From: Bradyrhizobium sp. PSBB068
GTDB taxonomy: Bacteria > Pseudomonadota > Alphaproteobacteria > Rhizobiales > Xanthobacteraceae
DNA length: 64,000 bases
Assembly: GCA_016839165.1 (NCBI GenBank)
Contig: CP069300.1
Location: forward strand, 5,208,001 to 5,272,000
Direction: 5' to 3'
The notes beneath the pieces are model-generated. The model searched no databases and was not told the origin of the DNA. It saw only the letters and a program-made list of their open reading frames with translations. A program made the translations under genes and the position numbers. How positions within the stretch are numbered: position 1 is the stretch's first letter; every line of letters starts with the position of its first letter. This document shows, piece after piece, positions 40,482 to 50,718 of the stretch.

Positions 40482-40585
40482 CGTCATTCCGGGGCAGCCC
40501 GCAGGGCTGAGCCCGGATTCCATTCATCCATCTAGCATTGGCCCGATGGATTCCGGGCTCGCGCTTCGCGCGCCCCGGAATGACG
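40482..40585. repeat. Palindromic repeat (CGTCATTCCGGGGC type)
   Basis: Inverted ends CGTCATTCCGGGGC and GCCCCGGAATGACG; internal inverted segments GAGCCCGGATTCCATTCATC and GATGGATTCCGGGCTC pair with each other. It lies 42 bases from the preceding repeat, between ftsW and murD. Confidence 0.85.
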
Positions 40586-40597
40586 GAGAGGTTGTGC

Positions 40598-41998
40598 CTA
40601 CACCACCGGCTTGACGCCGGGCAGCGCCTGGACGATGTCGCGAAAGGCGTTGCCGCGGATTTCGAAATTGCGATACTGGTCGAACGAGGCGCAGGCCGGC
40701 GACAGCAGCACGACGGCCTCACTCAGCCCGGACACCTCGGCATCGCGCGCGGCGCTTGAGATCGCGACCTCGAGCGTGCCGGACATCTCGTGCGGCACGT
40801 GCGCGCCGAGCGTGCCGGAGAATTCGGCCGCCGCCTCGCCGATCAGATAGGCCTTGCGGATGCGCGGGAAGTATTCGGTCAGCCCCGTGATGCCGCCGGC
40901 CTTCGGCTTGCCGCCGGCGATCCAGTAGATGTCGGCGAACGACGAGAGCGCATGCGCCGCCGCATCGGCATTGGTGCCCTTGGAGTCGTTGACGAACAGC
41001 ACGTGGCCGCGGCGACCGACCTGCTCCATGCGGTGCGCGAGGCCCGGGAAGCTGCGCAGGCCGTTCTGCAGGACGTCGCTGGCGACGTCCATCGCCAGCG
41101 CGCAGGCCGAAGCACATGCGGCGTTCTGCGCATTGTGCAGGCCGCGCAGCGAGCCGATGCCGCCGAGACGCGCGATCTCGCTGCGTGCCGCACCCTGCGC
41201 ACGCACGATGGTCTCGTGCTCGACATAGAGGCCGTCGGGCAGCGGGTTCTTCACCGAGATGCGGACCACGCGGTTGCCGGCACGATCGAGCCGGTCGGCG
41301 ATGTTACGGCACCAGATGTCGTCGACACCGACAATTGCAGCGCCGCCCTGCTGCACGCCGGCGACCAGCCGCTCCTTGACCGCGGCGTAATGCTCCAGCG
41401 TGCCGTGGCGATCGATGTGGTCTTCGCTGATATTGATCAGGATGCCGACCGAGGGATCGAGCGACGGGGTGAGATCAATCTGATAGGACGACATCTCGAC
41501 GACATGGACCCGGCCCATCCGCGGCGGCTCCAGCGACAGGATCGCAGTGCCGATATTGCCACCCATCTGGGTGTCGTAGCCGGCAACCTTCATCAGATGC
41601 GCGATCAGCGCGGTCGTGGTCGACTTGCCGTTGGTGCCGGTGATGGCGACGAACGGCGCGTTCGGCGCGTGACGGCGCCGCTCGCGGCAGAACAATTCGA
41701 CGTCGCCGATCACCTCGACGCCGGCCTCGCGCGCTTTCAGCACGCTCCAGTGCGGCGCCGGATGGGTCAGCGGCGCACCGGGGGTCAGGATCAGCGCGGC
41801 GAAATTCACCCATGATACGGTACGCAGGTCGGCAGTGGTGAAGCCGGCCTGCGCCGCCCTCGCGACATTGTCGGCATTGTCGTCGGCCGCGATCACCTCC
41901 GCACCACCGGCCTTCAGCGCGTGGCAGCTCGCGAGCCCCGAGCCGCCGAGCCCGAACACCGCGACCGTCTTGCCTGCGAAGGAGGTGACCGGGATCAT
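40598..41998 (-). CDS. murD: UDP-MurNAc-L-Ala--D-glutamate ligase
   Basis: 466 aa. The Rossmann start [23 protein letters not shown] loop [20 protein letters not shown] (near 116-135), central [20 protein letters not shown] and [16 protein letters not shown] motifs, and the C-terminal [17 protein letters not shown] and [11 protein letters not shown] identify MurD. It adds D-Glu to UDP-MurNAc-L-Ala. mraY is 8 bases upstream in the transcript; two repeats lie downstream. Confidence 0.97.
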   Translation of the reverse strand: MIPVTSFAGKTVAVFGLGGSGLASCHALKAGGAEVIAADDNADNVARAAQAGFTTADLRTVSWVNFAALILTPGAPLTHPAPHWSVLKAREAGVEVIGDVELFCRERRRHAPNAPFVAITGTNGKSTTTALIAHLMKVAGYDTQMGGNIGTAILSLEPPRMGRVHVVEMSSYQIDLTPSLDPSVGILINISEDHIDRHGTLEHYAAVKERLVAGVQQGGAAIVGVDDIWCRNIADRLDRAGNRVVRISVKNPLPDGLYVEHETIVRAQGAARSEIARLGGIGSLRGLHNAQNAACASACALAMDVASDVLQNGLRSFPGLAHRMEQVGRRGHVLFVNDSKGTNADAAAHALSSFADIYWIAGGKPKAGGITGLTEYFPRIRKAYLIGEAAAEFSGTLGAHVPHEMSGTLEVAISSAARDAEVSGLSEAVVLLSPACASFDQYRNFEIRGNAFRDIVQALPGVKPVV

Positions 41999-42006
41999 GG
42001 CGGGGC

Positions 42007-43113
42007 TCAGCGCAGCTTGAGGGTGGAGAGACCGGCGAGCGCCAGCATCACCGAGATGATCCAGAACCGGATCACGATCTGCGGCTCGGTCCAGCCCTTC
42101 TGCTCGAAATGATGATGCAGCGGCGCCATCCGGAACACGCGTTTTCCCGTGAGCTTGAACGAGGTGACCTGCACGATCACCGAGACCGCCTCCAGCACGA
42201 ACAGGCCGCCGATCACAGCGAGCACGATCTCGTGCTTCACCGCGACCGCGGTGGCCCCCAGCATGCCGCCGAGCGCAAGCGAGCCGGTGTCACCCATGAA
42301 GATCGAGGCCGGCGGCGCGTTGAACCAGAGGAAGCCCAGGCCCGCGCCAAGCACCGCGCCGCATAGCACCGCCAGTTCGCCGGTGCCGGCGACGTAATTG
42401 ATCTGCAGATATTCCGAGAACACCGCGTTGCCGGTGAGATACGAGATCATGCCGAAGCTTGCCGCCGCGATCATGACCGGCACGATGGCGAGACCGTCGA
42501 GGCCGTCGGTCAGGTTCACCGCATTGCCGGCGCCGACCATGACGAAGGCACCGAAGATCACGAAGAACCAGCCGAAATTGATCACGAGGTCCTTGAAGAA
42601 CGGAATCACGAGCGAGGTCGAGGACACGTCGCGCCCGAGCCGGACCAGCGCGTAGGTGGCGGCGAGGCCGATCACCGCCTCGATCAGCAGGCGGAGCTTG
42701 CCGGCGAAGCCGCTATGTGACTGCTTTGTGACCTTCAGATAGTCGTCATAGAAGCCGACGAAGCCGAAGCCGAGCGTCACCGCCAGCACGATCCAGACAT
42801 AGGGATTGAGTGGATTGGCCCAGAGCAGCGTCGACACCACGAGCCCGGACAGGATCATCAGCCCGCCCATGGTGGGCGTGCCCTTCTTGGAGATCAGATG
42901 CGACTGCGGGCCGTCGGTGCGGATCGGCTGGCCCTTGCCCTGCCGCAGCCTCAAATGATCGATGATCCAGGGCCCGAACAGGAACACGAACAGCGCGCCG
43001 GTCACCATTGCGCCGCCGGTGCGGAAAGTGATGTAGCGGAACACGTTCAGGGCGCTACGGAATGCGCCAAACCCCGGAACGGTGTTGGACAGCTCGATCA
43101 ACCAGTAGAACAT
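42007..43113 (-). CDS. mraY: Phospho-MurNAc-pentapeptide transferase
   Basis: 368 aa with about ten transmembrane helices. MraY signatures: [13 protein letters not shown], the first aspartate motif [45 protein letters not shown] and [20 protein letters not shown]. It moves phospho-MurNAc-pentapeptide onto undecaprenyl phosphate, giving lipid I. It lies 10 bases after murF and 8 before murD. Confidence 0.98.
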   Translation of the reverse strand: MFYWLIELSNTVPGFGAFRSALNVFRYITFRTGGAMVTGALFVFLFGPWIIDHLRLRQGKGQPIRTDGPQSHLISKKGTPTMGGLMILSGLVVSTLLWANPLNPYVWIVLAVTLGFGFVGFYDDYLKVTKQSHSGFAGKLRLLIEAVIGLAATYALVRLGRDVSSTSLVIPFFKDLVINFGWFFVIFGAFVMVGAGNAVNLTDGLDGLAIVPVMIAAASFGMISYLTGNAVFSEYLQINYVAGTGELAVLCGAVLGAGLGFLWFNAPPASIFMGDTGSLALGGMLGATAVAVKHEIVLAVIGGLFVLEAVSVIVQVTSFKLTGKRVFRMAPLHHHFEQKGWTEPQIVIRFWIISVMLALAGLSTLKLR

Positions 43114-43123
43114 TCAAAGGGTC

Positions 43124-44557
43124 CTATACCGCTTCTTCGTGCGCGGGTTTGTCGGGGAAGCGCTTTTCCAGCGCGCTGACAATGCGCTTCATCTTCGATC
43201 CCAGCGAGCCCTTCACCATGATCACGTCGCCGGCACGGACCGCGGCGACGGCCTGCGCCTCGAGTGCCGCCGAGCTCTCGGCATAGCCTCCCCGCTTGCC
43301 GGTGGAAAGGGCATCCCACAAATTCCGCATCAGCGGACCACAACAATATACGAGGTCGATGCGGTTGGCGGTCACGGCCTCGTTGAGGTTACGATGCAGC
43401 TCGGGCCCGGTCGGCCCGAGTTCGAGCATGTCGCCGAGCACCGCGATGCGCCGACCATGCGCCCCGGTCGGGGCCTGGCCGAGCACGTTGAGCGCGGCGC
43501 CCATCGAGGCCGGGTTGGCGTTGTAGCTCTCGTCGATCAGCGTCGCCTCGCCATGGCCGACCTCGAGCGTGCGACGAAGACCGCGGCCGGTCGGCGCCTC
43601 GAGTTGCGACAGCGACAGCGCCGCACGCGCGATATCGGCGCCGAGCAGCGCGGCCCCCGCGAGCACCGCGAGCGAGTTCATCGCCATGTGGCGGCCGGGC
43701 ATGCCGATCTTGTAGGTGATGTCGTGATCCAGGATATCCGCATGCACCGCCGAGCAGGTCGCGTGCAGCGAGAGGTCGATCAGCCGCGCTTCGGCACGCT
43801 TGTCGGCACCGAACGAGACGATGCGCGAGATGCCGGCCTTCTTCGCCTGCTTCTGCAGCCGCGCGAATTGTCCGTTGTCGCGGTTGAGCACAACGGCACC
43901 GTCCGGCTCGAGTCCGGAAAAGATCTCCGCCTTGGCGTCGGCGATCGCCTCGATGCCGGCGAAGAATTCCAGATGCACCGGCTCGATCGTGGTGATGATG
44001 GCGACGTGCGGCCGCACCATCTTCACCAGCGGAGTGATCTCGCCGGCATGGTTCATGCCGATCTCGAACACCGCAAAGCGCGTGCTCGCCGGGCAGCGCG
44101 CCAACGACAACGGCACGCCCCAGTGATTGTTGAACGATGCGACCGAGGCATGGGTCTCGCCCTGTGCCGATAGCACGCGACGCAGCGCCTCCTTGGTCGA
44201 GGTCTTGCCGACCGAGCCAGTTACCGCGATGATCTTCGCATTGAGCCGCGCGCGCGAGGCATGCGCGAGTTCGACGAGGCCGGCGAGCACGTCGTCGACC
44301 ACCAGGAGCGGCGCCTCGGCGGGAAATTTTTCGCGTTGCGCGGCTTCGACCACGGCAAGGCCGGCGCCGGCCTTCAGCGCCGCCTCGACGAAGGCGTGTC
44401 CATCATGGACGTCACCCTTGATGGCGAAATAGGCCTCGCCCTTTGCAATGGTGCGGCTGTCGATCGAGAGACCGGTGACGCCGTCCGGCAACGCGCCTTG
44501 CGTCGCGGCGCGCATCGCGGTCGCCATCGCATCCGAGGTCCACAACATCGTGCTCAT
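43124..44557 (-). CDS. murF: UDP-MurNAc-tripeptide--D-Ala-D-Ala ligase
   Basis: 477 aa. ATP loop AVTGSVGKTSTKEALRRVL (near 113-131), FNNHWGVPLSLARCP, EIGMNHAGEITPL and the C-terminal LIDESYNANPASMGAAL are MurF hallmarks. It completes the UDP-MurNAc-pentapeptide with D-Ala-D-Ala from Ddl. The ATG overlaps the murE stop by four bases (44554-44557). Confidence 0.96.
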   Translation of the reverse strand: MSTMLWTSDAMATAMRAATQGALPDGVTGLSIDSRTIAKGEAYFAIKGDVHDGHAFVEAALKAGAGLAVVEAAQREKFPAEAPLLVVDDVLAGLVELAHASRARLNAKIIAVTGSVGKTSTKEALRRVLSAQGETHASVASFNNHWGVPLSLARCPASTRFAVFEIGMNHAGEITPLVKMVRPHVAIITTIEPVHLEFFAGIEAIADAKAEIFSGLEPDGAVVLNRDNGQFARLQKQAKKAGISRIVSFGADKRAEARLIDLSLHATCSAVHADILDHDITYKIGMPGRHMAMNSLAVLAGAALLGADIARAALSLSQLEAPTGRGLRRTLEVGHGEATLIDESYNANPASMGAALNVLGQAPTGAHGRRIAVLGDMLELGPTGPELHRNLNEAVTANRIDLVYCCGPLMRNLWDALSTGKRGGYAESSAALEAQAVAAVRAGDVIMVKGSLGSKMKRIVSALEKRFPDKPAHEEAV

Positions 44558-46023
44558 GCGCCCTCCTCGGCCAATGCTTTTGCGACCGCTTCATGATCGC
44601 TGAACGGCAGCGTGGTGCCGCCGACGATCTGCCCAACCTCATGGCCCTTGCCGGCCACGACCAGCGCATCGCCCGGCGCGAGGCCGGCGATCCCGGCGCG
44701 GATCGCTTCGGCACGGTCCCCGATCTCGCGCGCGCCTTTTGCGGTCGCCATGATCGCAGCACGGATCGCCTCGGGCCTCTCGCTGCGCGGGTTGTCGTCG
44801 GTGACGATGATTTGATCGGCATTCTCGGCGGCGATCGCGCCCATGATCGGACGTTTTCCCGCATCGCGGTCGCCGCCGGCACCGAAGATCACGACCAGCC
44901 TGCGCTTGGCATAGGGCCGCAGCGCCTGCAGCGCCTTGGCGAGCGCATCGGGCTTATGCGCGTAGTCGACGAAGATCGGCGCGCCATTGTGCTCGCCGAC
45001 CAGTTCCAGCCGGCCCTTGGCGCCTTCGAGATGTTCGAGGCAGCCGAACACGTCATCGGCAGCGCTGCCGGTGCCGATCGCGAGACCTGCCGCGACCAGC
45101 GCGTTCTCGATCTGGAATTCCCCGACCAGCGGCAGCCGGATCGCATAATTGCGTCCGCGATGCGCGATCGCGAGCCTCTGGGCAAAGCCTTCGATCGCGG
45201 CGTCGGCGAGCCTGATGCCCTCGCCCGCGTCCGCGTTGCGGCCGACGGTGATGATGCGCAGGCCGCGCGTCCGCGCCGCGTCGATCACCTCGGGCGAGCA
45301 ATCATGATCGGCCGAGATCACTGCCGCGCCGCCGTCGACGACGAGATCGCGGAACAGCCGGAGCTTGGCATTCAGGTAATGCGCGACGTCGGGATGATAA
45401 TCCATGTGGTCGCGCGACAGATTGGTGAAGCCGCCGGCCTGGATGCGCACGCCGTCGAGACGATACTGGTCGAGCCCGTGCGAGGAGGCCTCGAACGCCA
45501 GATGGGTGACGCCGTCGCCCGCGATCTCGTCGAGCTGGCGATGCAGCGCGATCGGATCCGGCGTGGTCAGCGAGCCGTAAACAGTGCGCTTGTCGGAGAC
45601 GAGACCGATGGTGCCGATGCTTGCGGAGGAGTGACCGAGCCGCTGCCAGATCTGGCGCGTGAAGGCGGCGACCGAGGTCTTGCCGCTGGTCCCGGTCACC
45701 GCCGCGATCGTCGCGGGCTGGCGCGGATAGAACGTGGCGGCGGCGAGCGCCAGCGCGCGGCGCGGATTGGGCGTGACGACGAATGGAACGCGAGGCGTGC
45801 CCTGCGGCCGATGGTCGCCGGCAATCGCAACCGCGCCTGCGGCGATCGCCGCATCGACGAAGCGCGCGCCATCGGTCTTGCTGCCCGACAGCGCGAAGAA
45901 CAGATCACCCGGCTTCACCGCACGGCTGTCGACCGCAAGCCCGCCGACGACCGTGGCATCGGCACTTGGATCGCCCTTTGGATCGATCGTGGCATCGGCG
46001 CTGAAGAGGTCGCGAAGTCTCAT
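44554..46023 (-). CDS. murE: UDP-MurNAc-L-Ala-D-Glu--meso-diaminopimelate ligase
   Basis: 489 aa. ATP loop AVTGTSGKTSVAAFTRQIW (near 109), TTPDPIALHRQLDEIAGDG, FTNLSRDHMDYHPDVAHY and VDYAHKPDALAKALQAL are MurE motifs. The DDNPRSERPEAI segment (near 405-416) is the DNPR meso-diaminopimelate specificity motif, as expected in a Gram-negative cell; Lys-type enzymes differ there. ATG 46021-46023 (MRLRDLFSAD) is chosen over the open frame to 46158. ftsI ends 49 bases upstream. Confidence 0.96.
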   Translation of the reverse strand: MRLRDLFSADATIDPKGDPSADATVVGGLAVDSRAVKPGDLFFALSGSKTDGARFVDAAIAAGAVAIAGDHRPQGTPRVPFVVTPNPRRALALAAATFYPRQPATIAAVTGTSGKTSVAAFTRQIWQRLGHSSASIGTIGLVSDKRTVYGSLTTPDPIALHRQLDEIAGDGVTHLAFEASSHGLDQYRLDGVRIQAGGFTNLSRDHMDYHPDVAHYLNAKLRLFRDLVVDGGAAVISADHDCSPEVIDAARTRGLRIITVGRNADAGEGIRLADAAIEGFAQRLAIAHRGRNYAIRLPLVGEFQIENALVAAGLAIGTGSAADDVFGCLEHLEGAKGRLELVGEHNGAPIFVDYAHKPDALAKALQALRPYAKRRLVVIFGAGGDRDAGKRPIMGAIAAENADQIIVTDDNPRSERPEAIRAAIMATAKGAREIGDRAEAIRAGIAGLAPGDALVVAGKGHEVGQIVGGTTLPFSDHEAVAKALAEEGA

Positions 46024-46072
46024 GATCTTCCAGTCTGGCCGGCGCCGTTCTGGCGCCGCGTGTTTATACGCC

Positions 46073-47845
46073 TTACTGGGTTGCTCTCGATGCCGCAAGA
46101 ATAAGGCGGTCGGACGGCGGCAGGTCGAAGCGCGGTTCGACGCCCAAAAGCGGCGCAATTCGGGCGATCACATTGCCACCGGTCGGCACCGCGTTCCAGC
46201 CCGAGGTTATGAAACCATAGGTTTCCTTCAGGGGCTGCGGCTCGTCGAGCATGATCAGCAGCTGGTATTTCGGATTGTCGGCGGGCAGGATCGCGGTGAA
46301 GGCGTTCAACACGCGCTTCTTGGCGTAGCGGCCGTTGATCACCTTCTCCGCGGTGCCGGTCTTGCCGCCGATATAGTAGCCCTTGACGTCGGCCTTCTTC
46401 GCGGTGCCGATCTCGGCGTTCAGCCGCATCAGATAACGCATCTTGTCCGAGGTCTCGGGCTTGATGACGCGTCTGGCCAGCGCCATCGCCTCCTGCTCGC
46501 TGCGCTTCAGGAAGGTCGGCGGGATCAGATAGCCGCCATTGACCAGCGCGTCGATCCCCATCACCGCCTGCAACGGCGCCACCGCGATGCCATGGCCGAA
46601 CGAGATCGTCACCGTATTCAATTCGCCCCACTTCTTCGGCACGATCGGCGAGGCGCTCTCCGGTAGTTCGGTGCGCAGTCGCTCGAGCTGCCCCATCTTG
46701 CGCAGGAAGGCCTTGTGCGCGTCGACCCCCATCGCCAGCGCGATGCGCCCGGCGCCGATGTTGGAGGAATAGTAGAACACCTCCTTCATGTTGATCATGC
46801 GGCCCATGTTGTGATCGTCATGGATCGCAAACTTGCCGTAGTGCAGCGGACCGCGCGCATCCCACATCGAGTTGAGGTCGAACCGGCCGGAGTCGAGCGC
46901 CATCGCCAGCGTGAACGCCTTGAAGGTCGAGCCCATCTCGTAGACGCCGGTGGTCAGTCGGTTGATACGGTCCGGATCGTGCGCCTCCTTCGGATTGTTC
47001 GGATCGAAATCCGGCAGCGACACCATCGCGACGATCTCGCCGGTGCGCACGTTGGAGACGAGACCCGAGGCCGCCTTGGCCTTGAATTTCTCCTTGGCCT
47101 TGATCAGTTCGTCGCGCAGCGCGTGCTCGACGCGGAGGTCGATCGACAATTCGACCGGCTTCTGCAGCCGGTCGGTGGCGAAGCCCGCGCGGTGCAGATC
47201 GGCCAGACCGTTATTGTCCAGCCACTTCTCCATGCCGGCGATGCCCTGGTTGTCGATGTTAACGAGGCCGATCAGGTGGGCGACCTCGTTGCCGGTCGGG
47301 TAGACGCGCTTGTTCTCGCGCAGGAAGCCGACGCCGGGAAGACCGAGGCGGTGGATGTCGAGCTGCTGCTTCGGTGTGATCTCGCGCTTCAGCCAGACGA
47401 AGCCCTTGCGCGACGACAGGCGGTCGCGCACCTCGCTGGTGTCCAGATCGGGCAAGGCCCCGGTCAAGAGCTCGATCGCCTCGTCCTTGTCGATCAGCCG
47501 GCGCGGCTCGGCGAACAGGCTCGGCGCCTTGACGTCGGTCGCGAGGATCGCGCCGTTGCGATCGGTGATGTCGGGCCTGGCGGTCGCGATCGCGTCCTGC
47601 GAGGCGGTGCGCCGCGCACCATGGCTGTCGGCGCCGACCGCGAACAGCATGAGCCGCCCGGCCAGCACGCAATAGACCGCGGCGAAAGCGAGGATCGCAA
47701 GACCGACGCGCGCGCGCGCCTTGGCGGCACGGTCGACATTGCTGCCGTACAACAGCGAGCGGATCAGCCGCTGGCGCAGCGGCTCGGCGGATTTCGCTGC
47801 CGGTTTGTTGGCGGGCGCCGGATCGATCATGGCTGGTCCGGTCAT
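46073..47845 (-). CDS. ftsI: Septal transpeptidase FtsI (PBP3)
   Basis: 590 aa class B penicillin-binding protein. A cytoplasmic N-terminus leads to one transmembrane helix ([20 protein letters not shown], about 46-65) and the PBP dimerisation domain. In the transpeptidase domain the three active-site motifs are STFK (Ser about 305), SSN (about 359) and KTG in [11 protein letters not shown] (about 495). It cross-links septal peptidoglycan with FtsW. Its ATG overlaps the ftsL stop (47842-47845). Confidence 0.97.
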   Translation of the reverse strand: MTGPAMIDPAPANKPAAKSAEPLRQRLIRSLLYGSNVDRAAKARARVGLAILAFAAVYCVLAGRLMLFAVGADSHGARRTASQDAIATARPDITDRNGAILATDVKAPSLFAEPRRLIDKDEAIELLTGALPDLDTSEVRDRLSSRKGFVWLKREITPKQQLDIHRLGLPGVGFLRENKRVYPTGNEVAHLIGLVNIDNQGIAGMEKWLDNNGLADLHRAGFATDRLQKPVELSIDLRVEHALRDELIKAKEKFKAKAASGLVSNVRTGEIVAMVSLPDFDPNNPKEAHDPDRINRLTTGVYEMGSTFKAFTLAMALDSGRFDLNSMWDARGPLHYGKFAIHDDHNMGRMINMKEVFYYSSNIGAGRIALAMGVDAHKAFLRKMGQLERLRTELPESASPIVPKKWGELNTVTISFGHGIAVAPLQAVMGIDALVNGGYLIPPTFLKRSEQEAMALARRVIKPETSDKMRYLMRLNAEIGTAKKADVKGYYIGGKTGTAEKVINGRYAKKRVLNAFTAILPADNPKYQLLIMLDEPQPLKETYGFITSGWNAVPTGGNVIARIAPLLGVEPRFDLPPSDRLILAASRATQ

Positions 47846-48291
47846 TGCTGGTCTCCGCCGCCCTGCCCGGACTCATCGGACGCGGGCTGGTCGGCGGCTG
47901 GCTGGTCGGCCGCCGCCTTGTCGATCGATCCGGTCGTGCTGTCGGGCGCGACGGCGGCCTCGATGGTGTCGATCATCGCGCCGATCGGATCGCGCGAACC
48001 GGGCCGCGTGAAGCTCGGCGGCCGCTCCGGCAGGTTCTTCAGGGAATCATACTGGTTGGCGTTGACCGGCTTCAGCGGCAGATGCCGCTCGGCCAGTCCC
48101 TGCAACCTGAGCGGCGCATCGAGCTTGGCCCATTCGGCGCGCAGGGTGGCGATCGCGTTGCGCTGCTCGCGGATCTCGGCATTGAGCTGCAGCACGCGTT
48201 CGACGCGCGCGGTCGATTCCATCTTGATGCGGTAGACGTAGGACGCCGCGAAGATCAGCATGCCGATGACGAGGAGATGAAGGAGGCGCAT
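47842..48291 (-). CDS. ftsL: Cell division protein FtsL
   Basis: 149 aa. A short cytoplasmic start and one transmembrane helix (LLHLLVIGMLIFAASYVYRI) are followed by a coiled coil (VLQLNAEIREQRNAIATLRAEWAKLDAP) and the family-like QGLAERHLPLKP segment. The C-terminal ~50 residues are Ala/Asp/Gln-rich and low in complexity (AAADQPAADQPASDESG), longer than in most FtsL. FtsL acts with FtsB/FtsQ to activate FtsWI. Position between rsmH and ftsI is diagnostic even though the sequence is weakly conserved. Confidence 0.9.
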   Translation of the reverse strand: MRLLHLLVIGMLIFAASYVYRIKMESTARVERVLQLNAEIREQRNAIATLRAEWAKLDAPLRLQGLAERHLPLKPVNANQYDSLKNLPERPPSFTRPGSRDPIGAMIDTIEAAVAPDSTTGSIDKAAADQPAADQPASDESGQGGGDQQ

Positions 48292-48293
48292 CG

Positions 48294-49289
48294 TCAGCCT
48301 CCTCGCTTCAGGTCGGCGAGGCGCGGCCAGGACGGCAAGTCGTCGTCCGCATGCGCCGGCGTCGCGGTGCGTTCGGCTGCGCGCAGTTTTGCGGAACGCG
48401 CGCGCGGATTGGCCGCGATCTCGGCCTCGCCGGGCACCACCGGACGCTTGGTCAGGATCTGAAAGCTCGGCGCCGCCTGTGCGACCTCGGGCAGATGCCG
48501 CGACCCGGCCGAAACCTTGCCGCGCTCGCTGAGGAAATTCTTGACGATACGGTCTTCAAGCGAATGGAACGAGACCACGGCGAGCCGGCCGCCGGGCTTC
48601 AGCACGCGCTCGGCCGCCGCGAGCGCCAGATAGAGCTCGTCGAGTTCTTCATTGACGAAGATGCGCAGCGCCTGAAAGGTCCGCGTCGCCGGATGGATCT
48701 CGTTCGGCTTGGCGCGCACGACTTTCGCGACAATGTCGGCCAGCGCGTCCGTCGTCGTGATCGGCGCATCCCTGCGCGCGGCGACGATGGCGCGTGCGAC
48801 GCCGCGCGAATGGCGCTCCTCGCCGAAGATGTAGATGATGTCGGCGAGCTGCTTTTCGGTCGCGGTGGCCACCACGTCCGCCGCGGTCGGGCCGTTCTGC
48901 CCCATTCGCATGTCGAGCGGGCCGCCCAGGCGGAAGGAGAATCCGCGCTCGGCCTGGTCGAGCTGCATCGAGGAGACGCCGACATCCATCACGACGCCGT
49001 CGACCGTCTCTGCGCCCTGCGCGGCGCAGACCTCGGCAAGATCAGAGAAGCGCGCCTCGACCAGCGTCAGGCGGCCGCCTGCACCGTCGACCAGGTCGAA
49101 ACCGCCCGCGATCGCGGTGCGGTCGCGGTCGATGCCGATGACGCGGGTTCCTGCGAGATCGAGGATCATGCGGCTGTAGCCGCCGGCGCCGAAGGTGGCG
49201 TCGACATAGACGCCGTCGGCGCGCGGCGCGAGATACGCGACCGCCTCGCGGCCCAGCACCGAAATGTGGCGGGGCGCACGCTCGCTCAT
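48294..49289 (-). CDS. rsmH: 16S rRNA (cytosine-1402-N4)-methyltransferase RsmH
   Basis: 331 aa (MraW). [20 protein letters not shown], the SAM motif [39 protein letters not shown], and the C-terminal [20 protein letters not shown] and [17 protein letters not shown] are characteristic. It methylates C1402 of 16S rRNA. ATG 49287-49289 (MSERAPRH) is used; the open frame upstream is not protein-like. It is the first gene of the dcw cluster here, since no mraZ precedes it. Confidence 0.96.
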   Translation of the reverse strand: MSERAPRHISVLGREAVAYLAPRADGVYVDATFGAGGYSRMILDLAGTRVIGIDRDRTAIAGGFDLVDGAGGRLTLVEARFSDLAEVCAAQGAETVDGVVMDVGVSSMQLDQAERGFSFRLGGPLDMRMGQNGPTAADVVATATEKQLADIIYIFGEERHSRGVARAIVAARRDAPITTTDALADIVAKVVRAKPNEIHPATRTFQALRIFVNEELDELYLALAAAERVLKPGGRLAVVSFHSLEDRIVKNFLSERGKVSAGSRHLPEVAQAAPSFQILTKRPVVPGEAEIAANPRARSAKLRAAERTATPAHADDDLPSWPRLADLKRGG

Positions 49290-49774
49290 GCGCCGCCCCC
49301 GGACGGGGCCGCGTAACTGGCATGCAAGCTGGCTGCGCGCCGACTCATTGCGTCTCGAATCCTCGCGCCTTACCCGACCATTCCGGTGAAAAAGCCGCTG
49401 CGTGATCCCAGCGCCAACTCCCGTCCTCGGCCGCAAATCCTGATATCCGACCGGAATTGGGAGGGTTTCCATGGGATTTCGCGCAACAGCGGACCTTGGC
49501 CGTCCCCCGAGACCGGTTCGGCACTTCACCTCTCAGTAACGGCACTTAACGTTAAGAAAACGTTGATGATCGGTTAGCGGAATCGCGCGACTTTGATCGG
49601 CTTTCGAGTGATAGCCTCGGCGTTCGCTCCGGGCATCCAGCGCGCGGGCAACCTGCAGCCGATGGAACCCGAGAGGCCGATTGCGCGGCCCTGCACGGTA
49701 AAGGAATAGTAAACGCCTATTTGTTTATCGATATGTCAAAATGCGTACTCCAAGTTTGGGTTTGAGTGATTCGT
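49290..49774. other. Divergent intergenic region between rsmH and the amidase
   Basis: 485 bases with no gene; in particular no mraZ-like frame (a ~145-aa ORF would be expected). It should hold the main dcw promoter (minus strand) and the amidase promoter (plus strand). Visible signals: a 12-bp perfect palindrome CTTAACGTTAAG (49545-49556) and, on the minus strand about 65-80 bases before the amidase ATG, TTTACTATTCCTTTAC, which keeps CtrA-like spacing. No regulator is assigned with confidence. Confidence 0.5.
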
Positions 49775-50647
49775 ATGGCTTCTGGTTCGTCCTCGTCCGG
49801 CAACGCTGATTCGAAGCGTCAGCGCGTCCTTCCTGTTCCGAAGGGCGTGGCCGACGTGAAGACGTTCACGCCGGATTCCTCGATCGCCTCCGACGTCATC
49901 CCGTCGGTCAATTTCGGCGACCGCGCGGGCGACCGGCAGCCCGACATGATCCTGCTGCACTACACCGGCATGCCCGATGTCGAGGGCGCAATCGCCCAGC
50001 TCTGCACCGCCGGCACCGAGGTCTCGGCGCATTACATCGTGCTCGAGGACGGCCGCATCGTGCAATGCGTGCCGGAGAGCAAGCGCGCCTGGCACGCCGG
50101 CGTCTCCGCCTGGGCCGGCGAGGAGGACATCAATTCCTGCTCGATCGGCGTCGAGATCATCAATCGCGGCCACGATTGGGGCTATCCCGACTTCCCGCTG
50201 CGCCAGATCGCGGCCGTCATCGCGCTGTGCCGCGGCATCATGCTTCGCCGCAGGGTGGCGCCGCATCGCGTGCTCGGCCATTCCGACGTGGCGCCGGGGC
50301 GCAAGAAGGATCCCGGCGAGAAATTCCCGTGGCACTCGCTGGCTAATTCCGGCGTCGGGCACTGGGTGCAGCCGGCGCCGATCGTGCGTGGCGACGCGCT
50401 GCAGCTCGGTGCGATCAGCGACAACGTCTCCAACATGCAGGCTGCGTTCCGCCGTTACGGCTACAACATCCCGACCAACGGCAAGTTCGATGGCCCCACC
50501 ATGGAGGTCGTCACCGCCTTCCAGCGTCATTTCCGCCCCGAGCGCGTCGACGGGATCGCCGACCGCTCCACCATGGCGACGCTGCACGCGCTGCTCGAGA
50601 GCCTGCCGCCGGATGCGGCGGCGCAAGTCGCGGCGAAGGCGAAGTAG
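49775..50647 (+). CDS. N-acetylmuramoyl-L-alanine amidase (AmiD-like) with peptidoglycan-binding domain
   Basis: 290 aa. The zinc amidase_2 (T7-lysozyme-like) domain has the ligands in MILLHYTGMPDVEGAI and VLGHSDVAPGRKKDPGEKF, with SAHYIVLEDGRIVQ and AWHAGVSAWAGEEDINSCSI between. A C-terminal PG_binding_1 domain follows (AFRRYGYNIPTNGKFDGPTM). It cleaves the MurNAc-L-Ala bond, in turnover or recycling. No signal peptide is seen: the N-terminus is Ser/Gly-rich and polar (MASGSSSSGNADSKRQRVLP), so it may be cytoplasmic like AmpD or exported unconventionally. ATG 49775 preferred to GTG 49766. Divergent from the dcw cluster, a fitting context. Confidence 0.88.
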   Translation: MASGSSSSGNADSKRQRVLPVPKGVADVKTFTPDSSIASDVIPSVNFGDRAGDRQPDMILLHYTGMPDVEGAIAQLCTAGTEVSAHYIVLEDGRIVQCVPESKRAWHAGVSAWAGEEDINSCSIGVEIINRGHDWGYPDFPLRQIAAVIALCRGIMLRRRVAPHRVLGHSDVAPGRKKDPGEKFPWHSLANSGVGHWVQPAPIVRGDALQLGAISDNVSNMQAAFRRYGYNIPTNGKFDGPTMEVVTAFQRHFRPERVDGIADRSTMATLHALLESLPPDAAAQVAAKAK

Positions 50648-50718
50648 CACCAGCGATCGCGCGCTCCATCGTCATTGCCAGCGAAGCGGCGAAGCTATGA
50701 CGGAGAGTGACGCGACGA

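Larger units (their letters stand above)
40208..40597. other. Repeat-filled gap between murD and ftsW
   Basis: 390 bases without a gene, inside the otherwise compact dcw unit. Nearly all of it is two palindromic repeats (40320-40440 and 40482-40585). Transcription from murD into ftsW would have to pass both stems. Confidence 0.8.

Noticed and set aside
49290..49560. MraZ-type TGGGA direct repeats upstream of rsmH
   Set aside because: A few TGGGA words occur, but their spacing does not fit the regular MraZ box array, and no mraZ gene is present.
50665..50700. Possible repeat fragment (GTCATTGCCAGCGAAGC) after the amidase gene
   Set aside because: It resembles one arm of a common rhizobial repeat, but no inverted partner or second copy was found in the window, so it is not listed as a feature.
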